Below, in pieces: positions 38,595 to 47,750 of a stretch of DNA of 64,000 nt. The DNA lies in contig CAMZBB010000002.1 in the NCBI GenBank assembly GCA_947304405.1, positions 1-64,000 on the forward strand. The letters run 5' to 3'. The stretch comes from an uncultured Clostridia bacterium. Its GTDB lineage: Bacteria; Bacillota; Clostridia; Saccharofermentanales; Saccharofermentanaceae. Made by a program: the position numbers and the translations under genes. Every line of letters begins with the position of its first letter. Within the stretch, counting starts at the first letter, position 1. The notes under the pieces are model-generated. The model was given only the letters and a program-made list of their open reading frames with translations. It had not been told where the DNA came from and did not search any database.

Positions 38595-39200
38595 ATGCCA
38601 CAAACACCGTTGACGGCAGATTATGTGCTGAATAATTATTCTTCCATGTCCAAGACTGAGAGCATCGAACTCTGCGACATGCTGGGGACCAAGTATTATT
38701 CTCTCGCAAAGATGCAAAGCGAGATCGATAGTATATCCAATTCTTTAAGGAATGATGCTCTTTATCAGCCCAAACGGTATTCGGCATTCCGCTTTTTCTG
38801 GCCGTATCTGATATATGGTGCCGTTTCCTTTTCGATATGTTATATCTTGGCGCTCCTGTCGTATTCCAGTTTTCCTTTGATGTGTTTCCTTCTTATAGGG
38901 TGTTTTGTGCTGCCCATAGTTTTCGTTATTGTCGGCGGCGTAAGAGCAAGGATCCTGAGAGCACAATGTACCCGCGATGCTGAAAATAATGCTTACAGAA
39001 GAAGGGTAAAAATGGATGAGGATAGGGAAAGGCTGGACGATCTTATCTCAAGCGAGAAAAAAATGCGTGCCGAGCTGGCTCTATATGACAGCATTGTTCC
39101 TGAAAACATGAGAAACAAAAGCCGTATGGGTTATGCCAGGAAAATGCTTGAGACGGATAAAGCCAAGACGTTTGAAGAGGCAATGCATTTGATCCATTGA
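38595..39200 (+). CDS. Hypothetical membrane protein
   Basis: Two TM segments; ATG 38595 after GGGGGTGA. Confidence 0.55.
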   Translation: MPQTPLTADYVLNNYSSMSKTESIELCDMLGTKYYSLAKMQSEIDSISNSLRNDALYQPKRYSAFRFFWPYLIYGAVSFSICYILALLSYSSFPLMCFLLIGCFVLPIVFVIVGGVRARILRAQCTRDAENNAYRRRVKMDEDRERLDDLISSEKKMRAELALYDSIVPENMRNKSRMGYARKMLETDKAKTFEEAMHLIH

Positions 39201-39225
39201 AGCATTGCAGAAAGGGGATAGATCT

Positions 39226-39816
39226 ATGAACTGTATTAAATGCGGAAATCCGATAGGTGACGGCGCAAAATTCTGTAATTCCTGCGGTAATCCTGTTGAA
39301 GCTGAATCCGCACCTAAACCGGAGCCGCTTCCTTATGCAGAGCCGAAGATGGAAGGCGGAAACATCATCATTCCCGTAGGAAGAAAGTACCGCATTTTTT
39401 GTCCTGACTGCAAGACCGTAAGTGACGGCATTAAAAATGATGCGTCAGCGGGTTATCCCTGTCCCTCTTGTGGAAAAGCCTATGCATACATGGGGCAGTT
39501 GCTTATATATAGGATGGGTTCTTTTCACCCTTTATATATTGCAAGGCATATCAATATTATGATAGACGGCTTGGATTACGGTTTTATATTGAATCATGAA
39601 TCCGTGAGGGTGATGCTTGCCCCGGGTTCCCATGTCTTCGGCTGCGCCAGTTATGGCCTTCGTAAACCGATGCAGTATAAGATCGAGGTATCTCCTGAAC
39701 ATAACAATTTTGCTTTTAAATTCAATCTGATCTACAACGGGCCTTTTACCTATCCCGGTAGAGGAACTTCCAATGAATTATTGCCGTGCAGACCCGAGGA
39801 GATACCCTATATCTGA
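39226..39816 (+). CDS. Zinc-ribbon protein, unknown function
   Basis: MNCIKCGNPIGDGAKFCNSCGNPV; second CPDC..CPSC pair. Confidence 0.65.
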   Translation: MNCIKCGNPIGDGAKFCNSCGNPVEAESAPKPEPLPYAEPKMEGGNIIIPVGRKYRIFCPDCKTVSDGIKNDASAGYPCPSCGKAYAYMGQLLIYRMGSFHPLYIARHINIMIDGLDYGFILNHESVRVMLAPGSHVFGCASYGLRKPMQYKIEVSPEHNNFAFKFNLIYNGPFTYPGRGTSNELLPCRPEEIPYI

Positions 39817-39841
39817 CGAGGCATCAAAAGTTTGTCAAATG

Positions 39842-39872
39842 AGGTTGTTCGATTATGCGGACAACCTTGTTT
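39842..39872 (+). terminator. Terminator
   Basis: AGGTTGTTCG-N-CGGACAACCT followed by TGTTTT. Confidence 0.75.
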
Positions 39873-39966
39873 TATTGTGGATTTGCCCTTGAAGGATATT
39901 GAAATCTTTGTGTTATAATCGAACCAAGCCTATATAAATAATTAATAATAAGGAGTCGGATCATTT

Positions 39967-41961
39967 ATGCCGAGTAAGAAGGATTACGGCAACGAGAGCA
40001 TTTCGATGCTCAAGGGCGCTGACAGAGTCAGATTAAGGCCGGCCGTTATTTTCGGATCAGACAATCTCGAAGGCTGCATACATTCTTTTTTCGAGATCCT
40101 GTCCAATTCGATCGATGAAGCGCGTGAAGGCTACGGAGACAAGATAATCGTAACGAGGTTCCCTGACGGAACGATCGAGGTTGAGGACTTCGGACGTGGC
40201 ATCCCGCTTGACTATAACGCGAAAGAGGGAAGATATAACTGGGAACTGGTATACTGCGAGCTTTACGCAGGCGGCAAGTACAACAATAACAGTTCAGGCG
40301 ATTATGAGTTTTCGCTCGGACTCAACGGCCTTGGCGCCTGTGCCACACAGTATGCTTCGGAATTCTTTGAAGTAACGGTCTTCCGCGACAAGACCAAGTA
40401 TTCGATGTCTTTTGCCAAGGGCAATCCCGTGACGGATCTTGTTACCGAGCCCTACAGATTCTTAAGGACCGGTACGATCCAGAGATGGAGGCCTGATACC
40501 GAGGTCTTTACCGAGACGATAATCCCGCTTGAGGTCTTCAAGGAGATAATCAAGCGTCAGTCTGTCATAAACAGCGGTATTGAATTCATACTCAAGGATG
40601 CAGAATCAGGTGAAGAATTCTCTTATATCTATCCCGAAGGCATCAAGGGTTATGTCGATGAACTTAGCGACATGAAGGGCTTTACCGATACATATACGTT
40701 CTCAGGTGAAGGCAGAGGCAGAGATAAGGAAGACCGTGACGAATATAAGGTCAGAGCTGAAGTTGCTTTCTGCTTCAACAATGAGATAAATGCTCTGGAA
40801 TACTTCCATAATTCAAGCTTCCTCGAGCACGGCGGTTCACCTGATAAGGCTGTCAGGAATGCTTTTGTAGCAGAGATAGACAAGCAGATCAAGCAGCGAG
40901 ACAAGTATAAAGCGAATGAGTCAAAGATCACTTTCCAGGATATTGCTGATTCTCTGATCCTTGTTACCAATACGTTCTCCACACAGACTTCATACGAGAA
41001 CCAGACCAAAAAGGCGATCAACAACAAGTTCATTCAGGACTTCATGACGCAGCTCATCAGGGACAACCTTGAGATCTGGTTTATCGAGAATAAGGATTTT
41101 GCGGCTAAGACCATCGAGCAGATCCTTATCAATAAGCGTGCGCGTGAGAATGCCGAGAAGGCTAAGGTCAACATTAAGAAGACCCTCATGGGCAAGGTCG
41201 ATATCAACAACAGGATCAAGAAATTCGTTGACTGCAGGACCAAGGATGTTGCAAAGCGTGAGCTCTATATCGTTGAGGGTGATTCCGCTTTGGGTTCTGT
41301 CAAGCTCGGCCGTGATGCTGAATTCCAGGCTGTAATGCCTGTAAGAGGTAAGATATTAAACTGCCTCAAGGCTGATTACGCGACCATTTTTAAGAGTGAG
41401 ATCATTACGGATCTTCTTAAGGTTTTGGGATGCGGCGTCGAGATCAAGAACAAACATACAAAGGATATGAGTGCATTTAATCTTGACGATCTGAGATGGA
41501 ACAAGATCATAATATGTACCGATGCCGATGTAGACGGTTTCCAGATCAGGACGCTGATACTTGCAATGCTCTACAGGCTTACGCCTACGCTTATCGAGAA
41601 GGGCTATGTCTATGTAGCGGAATCTCCGCTTTTCGAGATCACATACAGACCTAAGGGTAAGAACGCGCAGGAAGAGACTTTTTTCGCGTTTAACGAGAAG
41701 GAAAAGACCGAGATCCTTGCCAAAGTCGATCCCAAGCTCTGCACGATCCAGAGATCCAAAGGTTTGGGTGAGAATGAGCCTGAGATGATGTGGAAGACAA
41801 CCATGAATCCGAAGTCCAGAAGGCTTATCAAGGCTTGTCCCGAAGATGCGATGAGGACCGCCGAGGTCTTTGATCTTCTCCTCGGAGATAACCTCGCAGG
41901 AAGAAAACTCCATATCGAGATGGACGGCAAGAAGTATCTCGATATGCTTGATTTAGGGTGA
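39967..41961 (+). CDS. Type IIA DNA topoisomerase subunit B (ParE/GyrB-like, divergent)
   Basis: NSIDEA, VEDFGRGIP, YIVEGDSALGSVKLGRD, CTDADVDGFQIRTLIL. Confidence 0.9.
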   Translation: MPSKKDYGNESISMLKGADRVRLRPAVIFGSDNLEGCIHSFFEILSNSIDEAREGYGDKIIVTRFPDGTIEVEDFGRGIPLDYNAKEGRYNWELVYCELYAGGKYNNNSSGDYEFSLGLNGLGACATQYASEFFEVTVFRDKTKYSMSFAKGNPVTDLVTEPYRFLRTGTIQRWRPDTEVFTETIIPLEVFKEIIKRQSVINSGIEFILKDAESGEEFSYIYPEGIKGYVDELSDMKGFTDTYTFSGEGRGRDKEDRDEYKVRAEVAFCFNNEINALEYFHNSSFLEHGGSPDKAVRNAFVAEIDKQIKQRDKYKANESKITFQDIADSLILVTNTFSTQTSYENQTKKAINNKFIQDFMTQLIRDNLEIWFIENKDFAAKTIEQILINKRARENAEKAKVNIKKTLMGKVDINNRIKKFVDCRTKDVAKRELYIVEGDSALGSVKLGRDAEFQAVMPVRGKILNCLKADYATIFKSEIITDLLKVLGCGVEIKNKHTKDMSAFNLDDLRWNKIIICTDADVDGFQIRTLILAMLYRLTPTLIEKGYVYVAESPLFEITYRPKGKNAQEETFFAFNEKEKTEILAKVDPKLCTIQRSKGLGENEPEMMWKTTMNPKSRRLIKACPEDAMRTAEVFDLLLGDNLAGRKLHIEMDGKKYLDMLDLG

Positions 41962-41966
41962 TGTAA

Positions 41967-44228
41967 ATGGCACGTAAGAAAAAAGATGATTTTAATTCAG
42001 ACTCACTTAAGGCAAAGCTTACTGACAGCAATGCCAAGGACATGCCGGCAATAGACCAGCCTATTACGGAGATGCTCGAGATCAATTACATGCCTTATGC
42101 AATGAGTGTCATTGTATCCCGTGCCATTCCCGAGATCGACGGTTTTAAGCCTTCGCACCGCAAGCTCCTCTATACGATGTATAAAATGGGACTTTTGGGA
42201 GGCAACAGGACTAAGTCAGCAAACGTAGTCGGTCAGACCATGAAGCTCAATCCTCACGGTGATCAGGCTATTTACGACACGATGGTAAGGCTTACCAGAG
42301 GCAACGGTTCATTGCTGCATCCTTTTGTTGATTCAAAGGGTAACTTCGGTAAGCAGTATTCCAGAGACATGCAGTGTGCTGCGCCCCGTTATACGGAAGT
42401 CAGACTTGAGAAGATATGTGAAGAGATCTTTAAGGGTATCGACAAAGATGCCGTCGATATGATCGATAACTACGACGGCACGCTTAAGGAACCTACGCTT
42501 CTTCCTACAACATTCCCGGCAGTCCTTGTCAATGCCAATCAGGGTATAGCCGTTGGTATGGCTTCCAATATATGTTCGTTCAATCTCGCTGAAGTCTGCG
42601 CTGCTGCAGAAGCTTATCTGAGAGATCCGAACACTGATCTTTTGGAGATAATGCCGGCACCTGACTTTTCGGGCGGCGGAAAGATACTTTACGATAAGGA
42701 ACAGATGAAGGCCATCTACGATACCGGTAAGGGTACTTTTTCCGTGAGAGCCAAGTATCAGGTCGATAAGGCGAAAAACCTTATTGAGATCACCGAGATC
42801 CCTTATTCCACAAGCGTTGAGGCTATAATTGATAACATCGCTGATCTTGTTAAAGCAGGAAAGGCTAAAGAGATCGCGGATATCAGAGACGAGACTGACT
42901 TGGACGGCCTTAAGATCACAATCGACTGCAAGCGCGGTACCGACCACGAGCAGCTCATGACAAAGCTCTTCAGATTTACCAAGCTCGAAGATACTTTCTC
43001 ATGCAATTTCAATATCCTTATCGACGGTTCGCCCAGAGTATTGGGAATCGCCCAGATCCTTGACGAATGGCTCAAATGGAGAAGGACATGCGTTTGCCGT
43101 GAACTTGCTTTCAATCTTGATAAGATGAAGAAGAGGCTTCACCTGTTAGACGGTCTCGCGGTTATCCTTCTGGATATCGATAAAGCCATCAAGATCATCA
43201 GAGAGACGGAACTTGAAGCTGACGTTGTTCCTAACCTCATGAAGGGCTTCAGCATCGATGAAGAGCAGGCTGAATATGTTGCGGAGATCAAGCTCCGTAA
43301 CATCAATAAGCAGTATATCCTGAACAGGATCTCTGACAGGGATAAGCTCAAGGCGGATATCGCTGATACCGAAGATCTTTTGGGGAGCCCGAGAAGGATC
43401 AATAATCTCATTGCCAAGACATTGAAAGAAGTTGCAGAGAAATACGGCCAGCCCAGAAAATCTGAACTTGTCGGCATGGAAGAGACAGAGACATTTGAAG
43501 AGTCTGCGGTCATTCCCGATTACAGGCTTCACCTCATGCTTACGCGTCACGGCTATCTTAAGAAGCACACCATGAAATCGCTTCAGAATGCCGGAGAGCT
43601 TAAGACAAAAGACGATGACGAGATCTTCATGGGCTTTGAGTGCGAGAACAAGTCAGACCTGCTTATCTTTACCGATAAGTGCAATCTCTATAAGACACAT
43701 GTCTATGAGTTTGCAGACACGAAGCCCGGCGATCTCGGATACTTCCTTTCGAATGAGCTCGGAATGGAAGACGGTGAGAGACCTATGTTCATGATCTCTA
43801 CGACAGACTATAAGGGAATACTCTTCATTGCTTTCGAGAACGGAAAAGCTGCGAGATTCCCGATCAGCGCATATGAGACAAAGCAGAACAGAAAGAAGCT
43901 TGTAAATGCTTTCTATGACGGCAGCAGGCCGGTGGGATTCAAGTTCCTTAATGAGGATGAGGATCCGGATATGGTGGCTACCAGCAGTATAGACAAGGCG
44001 GTTGTATTCAGGTCATCACTTGTTCCTCTCAAGACGACAAGGACGACGCAGGGCGTACAGCTTTTGCTCTCAAAGAAGGGTTCAGTGTTAAAGAGTCTGT
44101 CGTTGCTCGCAGAGGTCGAAGTTGAGGATTCTGAGTATTACCGTATCCGCAAGTTGCCGGCCATCGGCTATTACATAAGGGAGAAATCCCTCGAGGCAAA
44201 GCAGATAAGCTTTGATGATCTGAAGTGA
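41967..44228 (+). CDS. Type IIA DNA topoisomerase subunit A (ParC/GyrA-like, divergent)
   Basis: DGFKPSHRKLLYTM, NPHGDQAIYDTMVRL, QYSRDMQCAAPRYTEVRL. Confidence 0.9.
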   Translation: MARKKKDDFNSDSLKAKLTDSNAKDMPAIDQPITEMLEINYMPYAMSVIVSRAIPEIDGFKPSHRKLLYTMYKMGLLGGNRTKSANVVGQTMKLNPHGDQAIYDTMVRLTRGNGSLLHPFVDSKGNFGKQYSRDMQCAAPRYTEVRLEKICEEIFKGIDKDAVDMIDNYDGTLKEPTLLPTTFPAVLVNANQGIAVGMASNICSFNLAEVCAAAEAYLRDPNTDLLEIMPAPDFSGGGKILYDKEQMKAIYDTGKGTFSVRAKYQVDKAKNLIEITEIPYSTSVEAIIDNIADLVKAGKAKEIADIRDETDLDGLKITIDCKRGTDHEQLMTKLFRFTKLEDTFSCNFNILIDGSPRVLGIAQILDEWLKWRRTCVCRELAFNLDKMKKRLHLLDGLAVILLDIDKAIKIIRETELEADVVPNLMKGFSIDEEQAEYVAEIKLRNINKQYILNRISDRDKLKADIADTEDLLGSPRRINNLIAKTLKEVAEKYGQPRKSELVGMEETETFEESAVIPDYRLHLMLTRHGYLKKHTMKSLQNAGELKTKDDDEIFMGFECENKSDLLIFTDKCNLYKTHVYEFADTKPGDLGYFLSNELGMEDGERPMFMISTTDYKGILFIAFENGKAARFPISAYETKQNRKKLVNAFYDGSRPVGFKFLNEDEDPDMVATSSIDKAVVFRSSLVPLKTTRTTQGVQLLLSKKGSVLKSLSLLAEVEVEDSEYYRIRKLPAIGYYIREKSLEAKQISFDDLK

Positions 44229-46123
44229 CGGGATTTTCGGCAGGATATCACATAAGCGAGAATGAGAAGACCGGCAGGCGCGGTTTTGGTGCCGCTGCTT
44301 TTGCCTGCGGTGCTGTGCTTATCGTTCTTGTTGTGATCATGACCGTTCTTGCCAGGCAGAATGCTTATGAGGACAGAACGATCCCGGATTTCAGCGAAGC
44401 CATAGAAATGGGCAACTATGAGGAAGCTCTCGCGATATACAGAAACGTTCAGGATGAGGTCCTTGCCGACAATCCGGATGCCAGTGACAAGACGCACGAT
44501 GAGAAGATCAAGATGCTGGACAGCATGGAGGCCATCGTAAAGACTAAGGTCGATACTATCTGCGACAGAATATTGACCAGCAGATATGTTCCTCAGCACA
44601 GTGACGTTGATTTCCTTGACTCCATGCAGGAACTTACCGCATCCGTCGTCGCCAAGCGTCTTAATGAACTCTGCGAACAGTTCCTTCTCGGTAAGATAGA
44701 GAAGCCTGACGTAATCTTTGTCTTTGATCAACTCTCGCCGATCAGTAATTTCTCGGCTATCGCGGGACCGATGCTTCGAGAGATCGACTACATCGAGACT
44801 GCTACAGGTGATGTCAGGACTGCCGAGAAAGCATTGTCCAACGGTGATTATGTAACTGCAGTGCAGAGATACCAGCTGGTTAACGGCAAGTATGAGGGCT
44901 TTGTCGGTGAGTATTCATCCAATAGGATCAACGAGATAAAGACCGCGATGTATGAGCCGATGATGGAAGAAGGCGAGCACATGCTCGAGAGATATAAGTT
45001 CTACTCTGCCGAGAAGCTTTTCTCTGATATGGCGGCGATCTTTCCCGAAGACGAGAAGATCCGTTCGGACCTTCTGGCAGCTACCGGACACACCTCAAAG
45101 ACTATCGAATACAGGGGACATGTTGAGGTCCTCTGCGTAAGATCTTTGATCGCAAACACTGATACTGCTTTCGGTGTCGAGTTCGGTAAGGGAGATACAG
45201 GTCTTTACCTTACCGGAAATGAATTCAATCAGATTCTTGAAAGCCTTTATAAGAAGGGCTATATCCTTGTCGATCCCGAGAACATGATGTCGGCTACCGA
45301 CCCGGGATTTATCCTCGAGCGCAATCTTACGATACCTGAAGGCAAGAAGCCTCTGGTGATCATCATCGAGAATCTGAGTTATGATCCTACCGCGTATGTC
45401 TGCGGAACATGCAGGAGATTGGTCTTGAACGACGAGAAGCAGGTTTGCGGCGAATACACTATAAAGGGTAAAGACGGTGCAGAAGACGCAGTCGTTAACA
45501 GGACTGCCGAAGCAATAGGCATTTTGGACGTTTTTGTCAGCAACCATCTGGATTTTACTTATGACGGCTCTAAGGGAATCGTATCCATCGGCGGACATGA
45601 TTCATGCTTCGGATACGTTGTCAGCCGAGAGCAGCTCAAAGACAGGAATTCCCAACTCAACGCCGCCAATCTTCCCCAGGAAGAATACACGGATGAAGAG
45701 ATCGAGAATAACAGAAATGCCGTGAAGAACATTGTCGAAGTCCTTAAGGATACCGGCTGGAAATTTGCTTCGTGCACTTACGGTTATCTTCCTAACGCAA
45801 GGAAGACAGACCTGGCGGGCATAATGGATGATACAAATAAGTGGCTCGAACAGATCGGTTCTTTGATCCCTGACACCCACATGATCTCCTATCCGAGCGG
45901 CAACTACATCTACGGAACTGATGAGAAGGCCGTATTCTTAAAGAATAACGGTTTCCGTATCTTCTTCGGGGCAGGCCCCAAACCGTACCATATCTACGGA
46001 GACAATTATCTGTATTTTGACAGAACGATAATAAGTCCGAACGCTATGAAGAATTACGATTTTTCGAGGCTGTTCGACAAAGACGATATACTCGATCCGA
46101 TAAGAAAGAACAGGAAACAGTGA
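44225..46123 (+). CDS. Membrane-anchored polysaccharide-deacetylase-like protein
   Basis: N-terminal TM, KKPLVIIIENLSYD, ISYPSGNYIYG near C-terminus; GTGA overlap with topoisomerase gene. Confidence 0.55.
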   Translation: MTGFSAGYHISENEKTGRRGFGAAAFACGAVLIVLVVIMTVLARQNAYEDRTIPDFSEAIEMGNYEEALAIYRNVQDEVLADNPDASDKTHDEKIKMLDSMEAIVKTKVDTICDRILTSRYVPQHSDVDFLDSMQELTASVVAKRLNELCEQFLLGKIEKPDVIFVFDQLSPISNFSAIAGPMLREIDYIETATGDVRTAEKALSNGDYVTAVQRYQLVNGKYEGFVGEYSSNRINEIKTAMYEPMMEEGEHMLERYKFYSAEKLFSDMAAIFPEDEKIRSDLLAATGHTSKTIEYRGHVEVLCVRSLIANTDTAFGVEFGKGDTGLYLTGNEFNQILESLYKKGYILVDPENMMSATDPGFILERNLTIPEGKKPLVIIIENLSYDPTAYVCGTCRRLVLNDEKQVCGEYTIKGKDGAEDAVVNRTAEAIGILDVFVSNHLDFTYDGSKGIVSIGGHDSCFGYVVSREQLKDRNSQLNAANLPQEEYTDEEIENNRNAVKNIVEVLKDTGWKFASCTYGYLPNARKTDLAGIMDDTNKWLEQIGSLIPDTHMISYPSGNYIYGTDEKAVFLKNNGFRIFFGAGPKPYHIYGDNYLYFDRTIISPNAMKNYDFSRLFDKDDILDPIRKNRKQ

Positions 46124-46246
46124 GCCAATATTAATATTGTGTTTCATTTTCCGTAAAATGACACATATATTTTGGTTTTATAATATATTTGATATAAGTT
46201 CGGTATATTTTACTGATGTGCCGGCAGATACGGAGGGATCTTAGTT

Positions 46247-46693
46247 ATGTCTAAAATTGATAGGCTTACAAATCTTACCGAAAACGAAGAGATCCTTTGG
46301 CAGGACAGAAAAAGATATCTGGGGCTTCCGTTGTCATTTACAATCTATTCTTTCAGCAAGAATAAGTTTTATCTTAAGACGGGAATCTTTAACACAAAAT
46401 CGGAAGAGATCCTGCTATACCGTATCCTCGATATAACCTACAAGCAGTCGTTTGGCCAGAAGATCTTCGGAGTGGGTTCAGTCATACTTAACACAGCTGA
46501 TAAGACCACGCCTATTCTTGAGATCAGAAGCATAAAGACACCTGACAGAGTCCGCAAGGCTTTGAGCAATCTCGTTGAACAGAGAAGGGATGAGAAGCGC
46601 GTAGCAGGCAAGGAAATGTTCGGTGCTGCCGCGACCTTCGACGATGTGGGTGATGGCGATTTTGATCTTGACGGTATTGTGGATCACCATTGA
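46247..46693 (+). CDS. Bacterial PH-domain protein
   Basis: FTIYSFSKNKFYLKTGIFNTKSEEILLYRILDI. Confidence 0.65.
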   Translation: MSKIDRLTNLTENEEILWQDRKRYLGLPLSFTIYSFSKNKFYLKTGIFNTKSEEILLYRILDITYKQSFGQKIFGVGSVILNTADKTTPILEIRSIKTPDRVRKALSNLVEQRRDEKRVAGKEMFGAAATFDDVGDGDFDLDGIVDHH

Positions 46694-46730
46694 TCACTGA
46701 CCTCGTATTTGATCTGAGTGAGGAAGTTAA

Positions 46731-47750
46731 ATGGAAACCAGGATTGACAGGCTAGGAAGCGTTAGGGAAGACAAGTTGCGTCAGCTCAAGCAGCTGATTG
46801 CTGAATCTGAATACATTGTTTTTCTTGGCGGTGCCGGTGTTTCTACTGAAAGCGGTATTCCTGATTTCAGGAGCGGTACCGGTATATACAATTCCGACAG
46901 CGGAATGAAATACAGGCCGATAGACATTATTGCCCACGACTTCTTCATGGAGCATCCTGCTGATTTCTTCGACTTTTACAAGCGTAAGCTCATATATCCC
47001 GATGCAAGGCCCAACAAGGCTCATAAGGCACTTGTAAGGCTTGAGAAGCAGGGTAAGCTCAAGGCCATAATCACTCAGAATATTGATAACCTTCATCAGG
47101 AAGCCGGAAGCAAGTGCGTCATCGAACTTCACGGTTCTGTTTTCAGGAATTACTGCATGGATTGTGGCAAGAAGTATGATCTTGAATATGTGGTTGCTCA
47201 GGAAGGCGTTCCGCACTGTGAGAAATGCGGCGGCATGGTCAGGCCTGACATCGTTCTTTATGAAGAGAACCTCAATCACAAAGACGTTGATGACGCCATC
47301 AAGGCAGTTAAGAAGTGCGACCTTCTGATCATCGCCGGAACATCGCTTACTGTTTATCCGGCCGCAACTTTTGCCCAGTTCCTTAAGCATGACAGGATAG
47401 TCATTATCAATAAGAGTTCGACTTATATGGATCTTAAGGCTTTGCTTACGATCCACGACAATGTCGGCGACGTGCTTGATGCGTGCGTTCCTAAGCGTGC
47501 AAGCAGGGCGAAGAGCGCTTCTTCTAAAACTACTAAAGCTAAATCCAAGACTGCGGCTTCAAAGACTTCTGCCAAGACTTCTGCAAAAACAAAGCCGGCT
47601 TCCAAAGCGAAAACACCGGCAAAAGAAACATCCGCCAAGACCACTGCGAAAAAAGCAGCAACTGCCAAAAAGGCACCGGCAAAGAAGGCTCCGGCAAAGA
47701 AGCCCACATCGTCTAAATCTGCAGGAAAAGTGAATGACGGCAAGGCTTAA
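46731..47750 (+). CDS. NAD-dependent protein deacylase (sirtuin) with Lys/Ala-rich C-terminal tail
   Basis: GGAGVSTESGIPDFRSGTG, ITQNIDNLHQEAG, ELHGS, CMDC..CEKC; tail KTAKKAATAKKAPAKKAPAKK. Confidence 0.9.
   Translation: METRIDRLGSVREDKLRQLKQLIAESEYIVFLGGAGVSTESGIPDFRSGTGIYNSDSGMKYRPIDIIAHDFFMEHPADFFDFYKRKLIYPDARPNKAHKALVRLEKQGKLKAIITQNIDNLHQEAGSKCVIELHGSVFRNYCMDCGKKYDLEYVVAQEGVPHCEKCGGMVRPDIVLYEENLNHKDVDDAIKAVKKCDLLIIAGTSLTVYPAATFAQFLKHDRIVIINKSSTYMDLKALLTIHDNVGDVLDACVPKRASRAKSASSKTTKAKSKTAASKTSAKTSAKTKPASKAKTPAKETSAKTTAKKAATAKKAPAKKAPAKKPTSSKSAGKVNDGKA

Noticed and set aside
46752-47456. 234-aa minus-strand ORF
   Set aside because: Antisense to the conserved sirtuin core.
47500-47740. 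Repetitive GCA/AAG-rich stretch as a DNA repeat element
   Set aside because: Explained by the Lys/Ala-rich coding sequence of the sirtuin tail.
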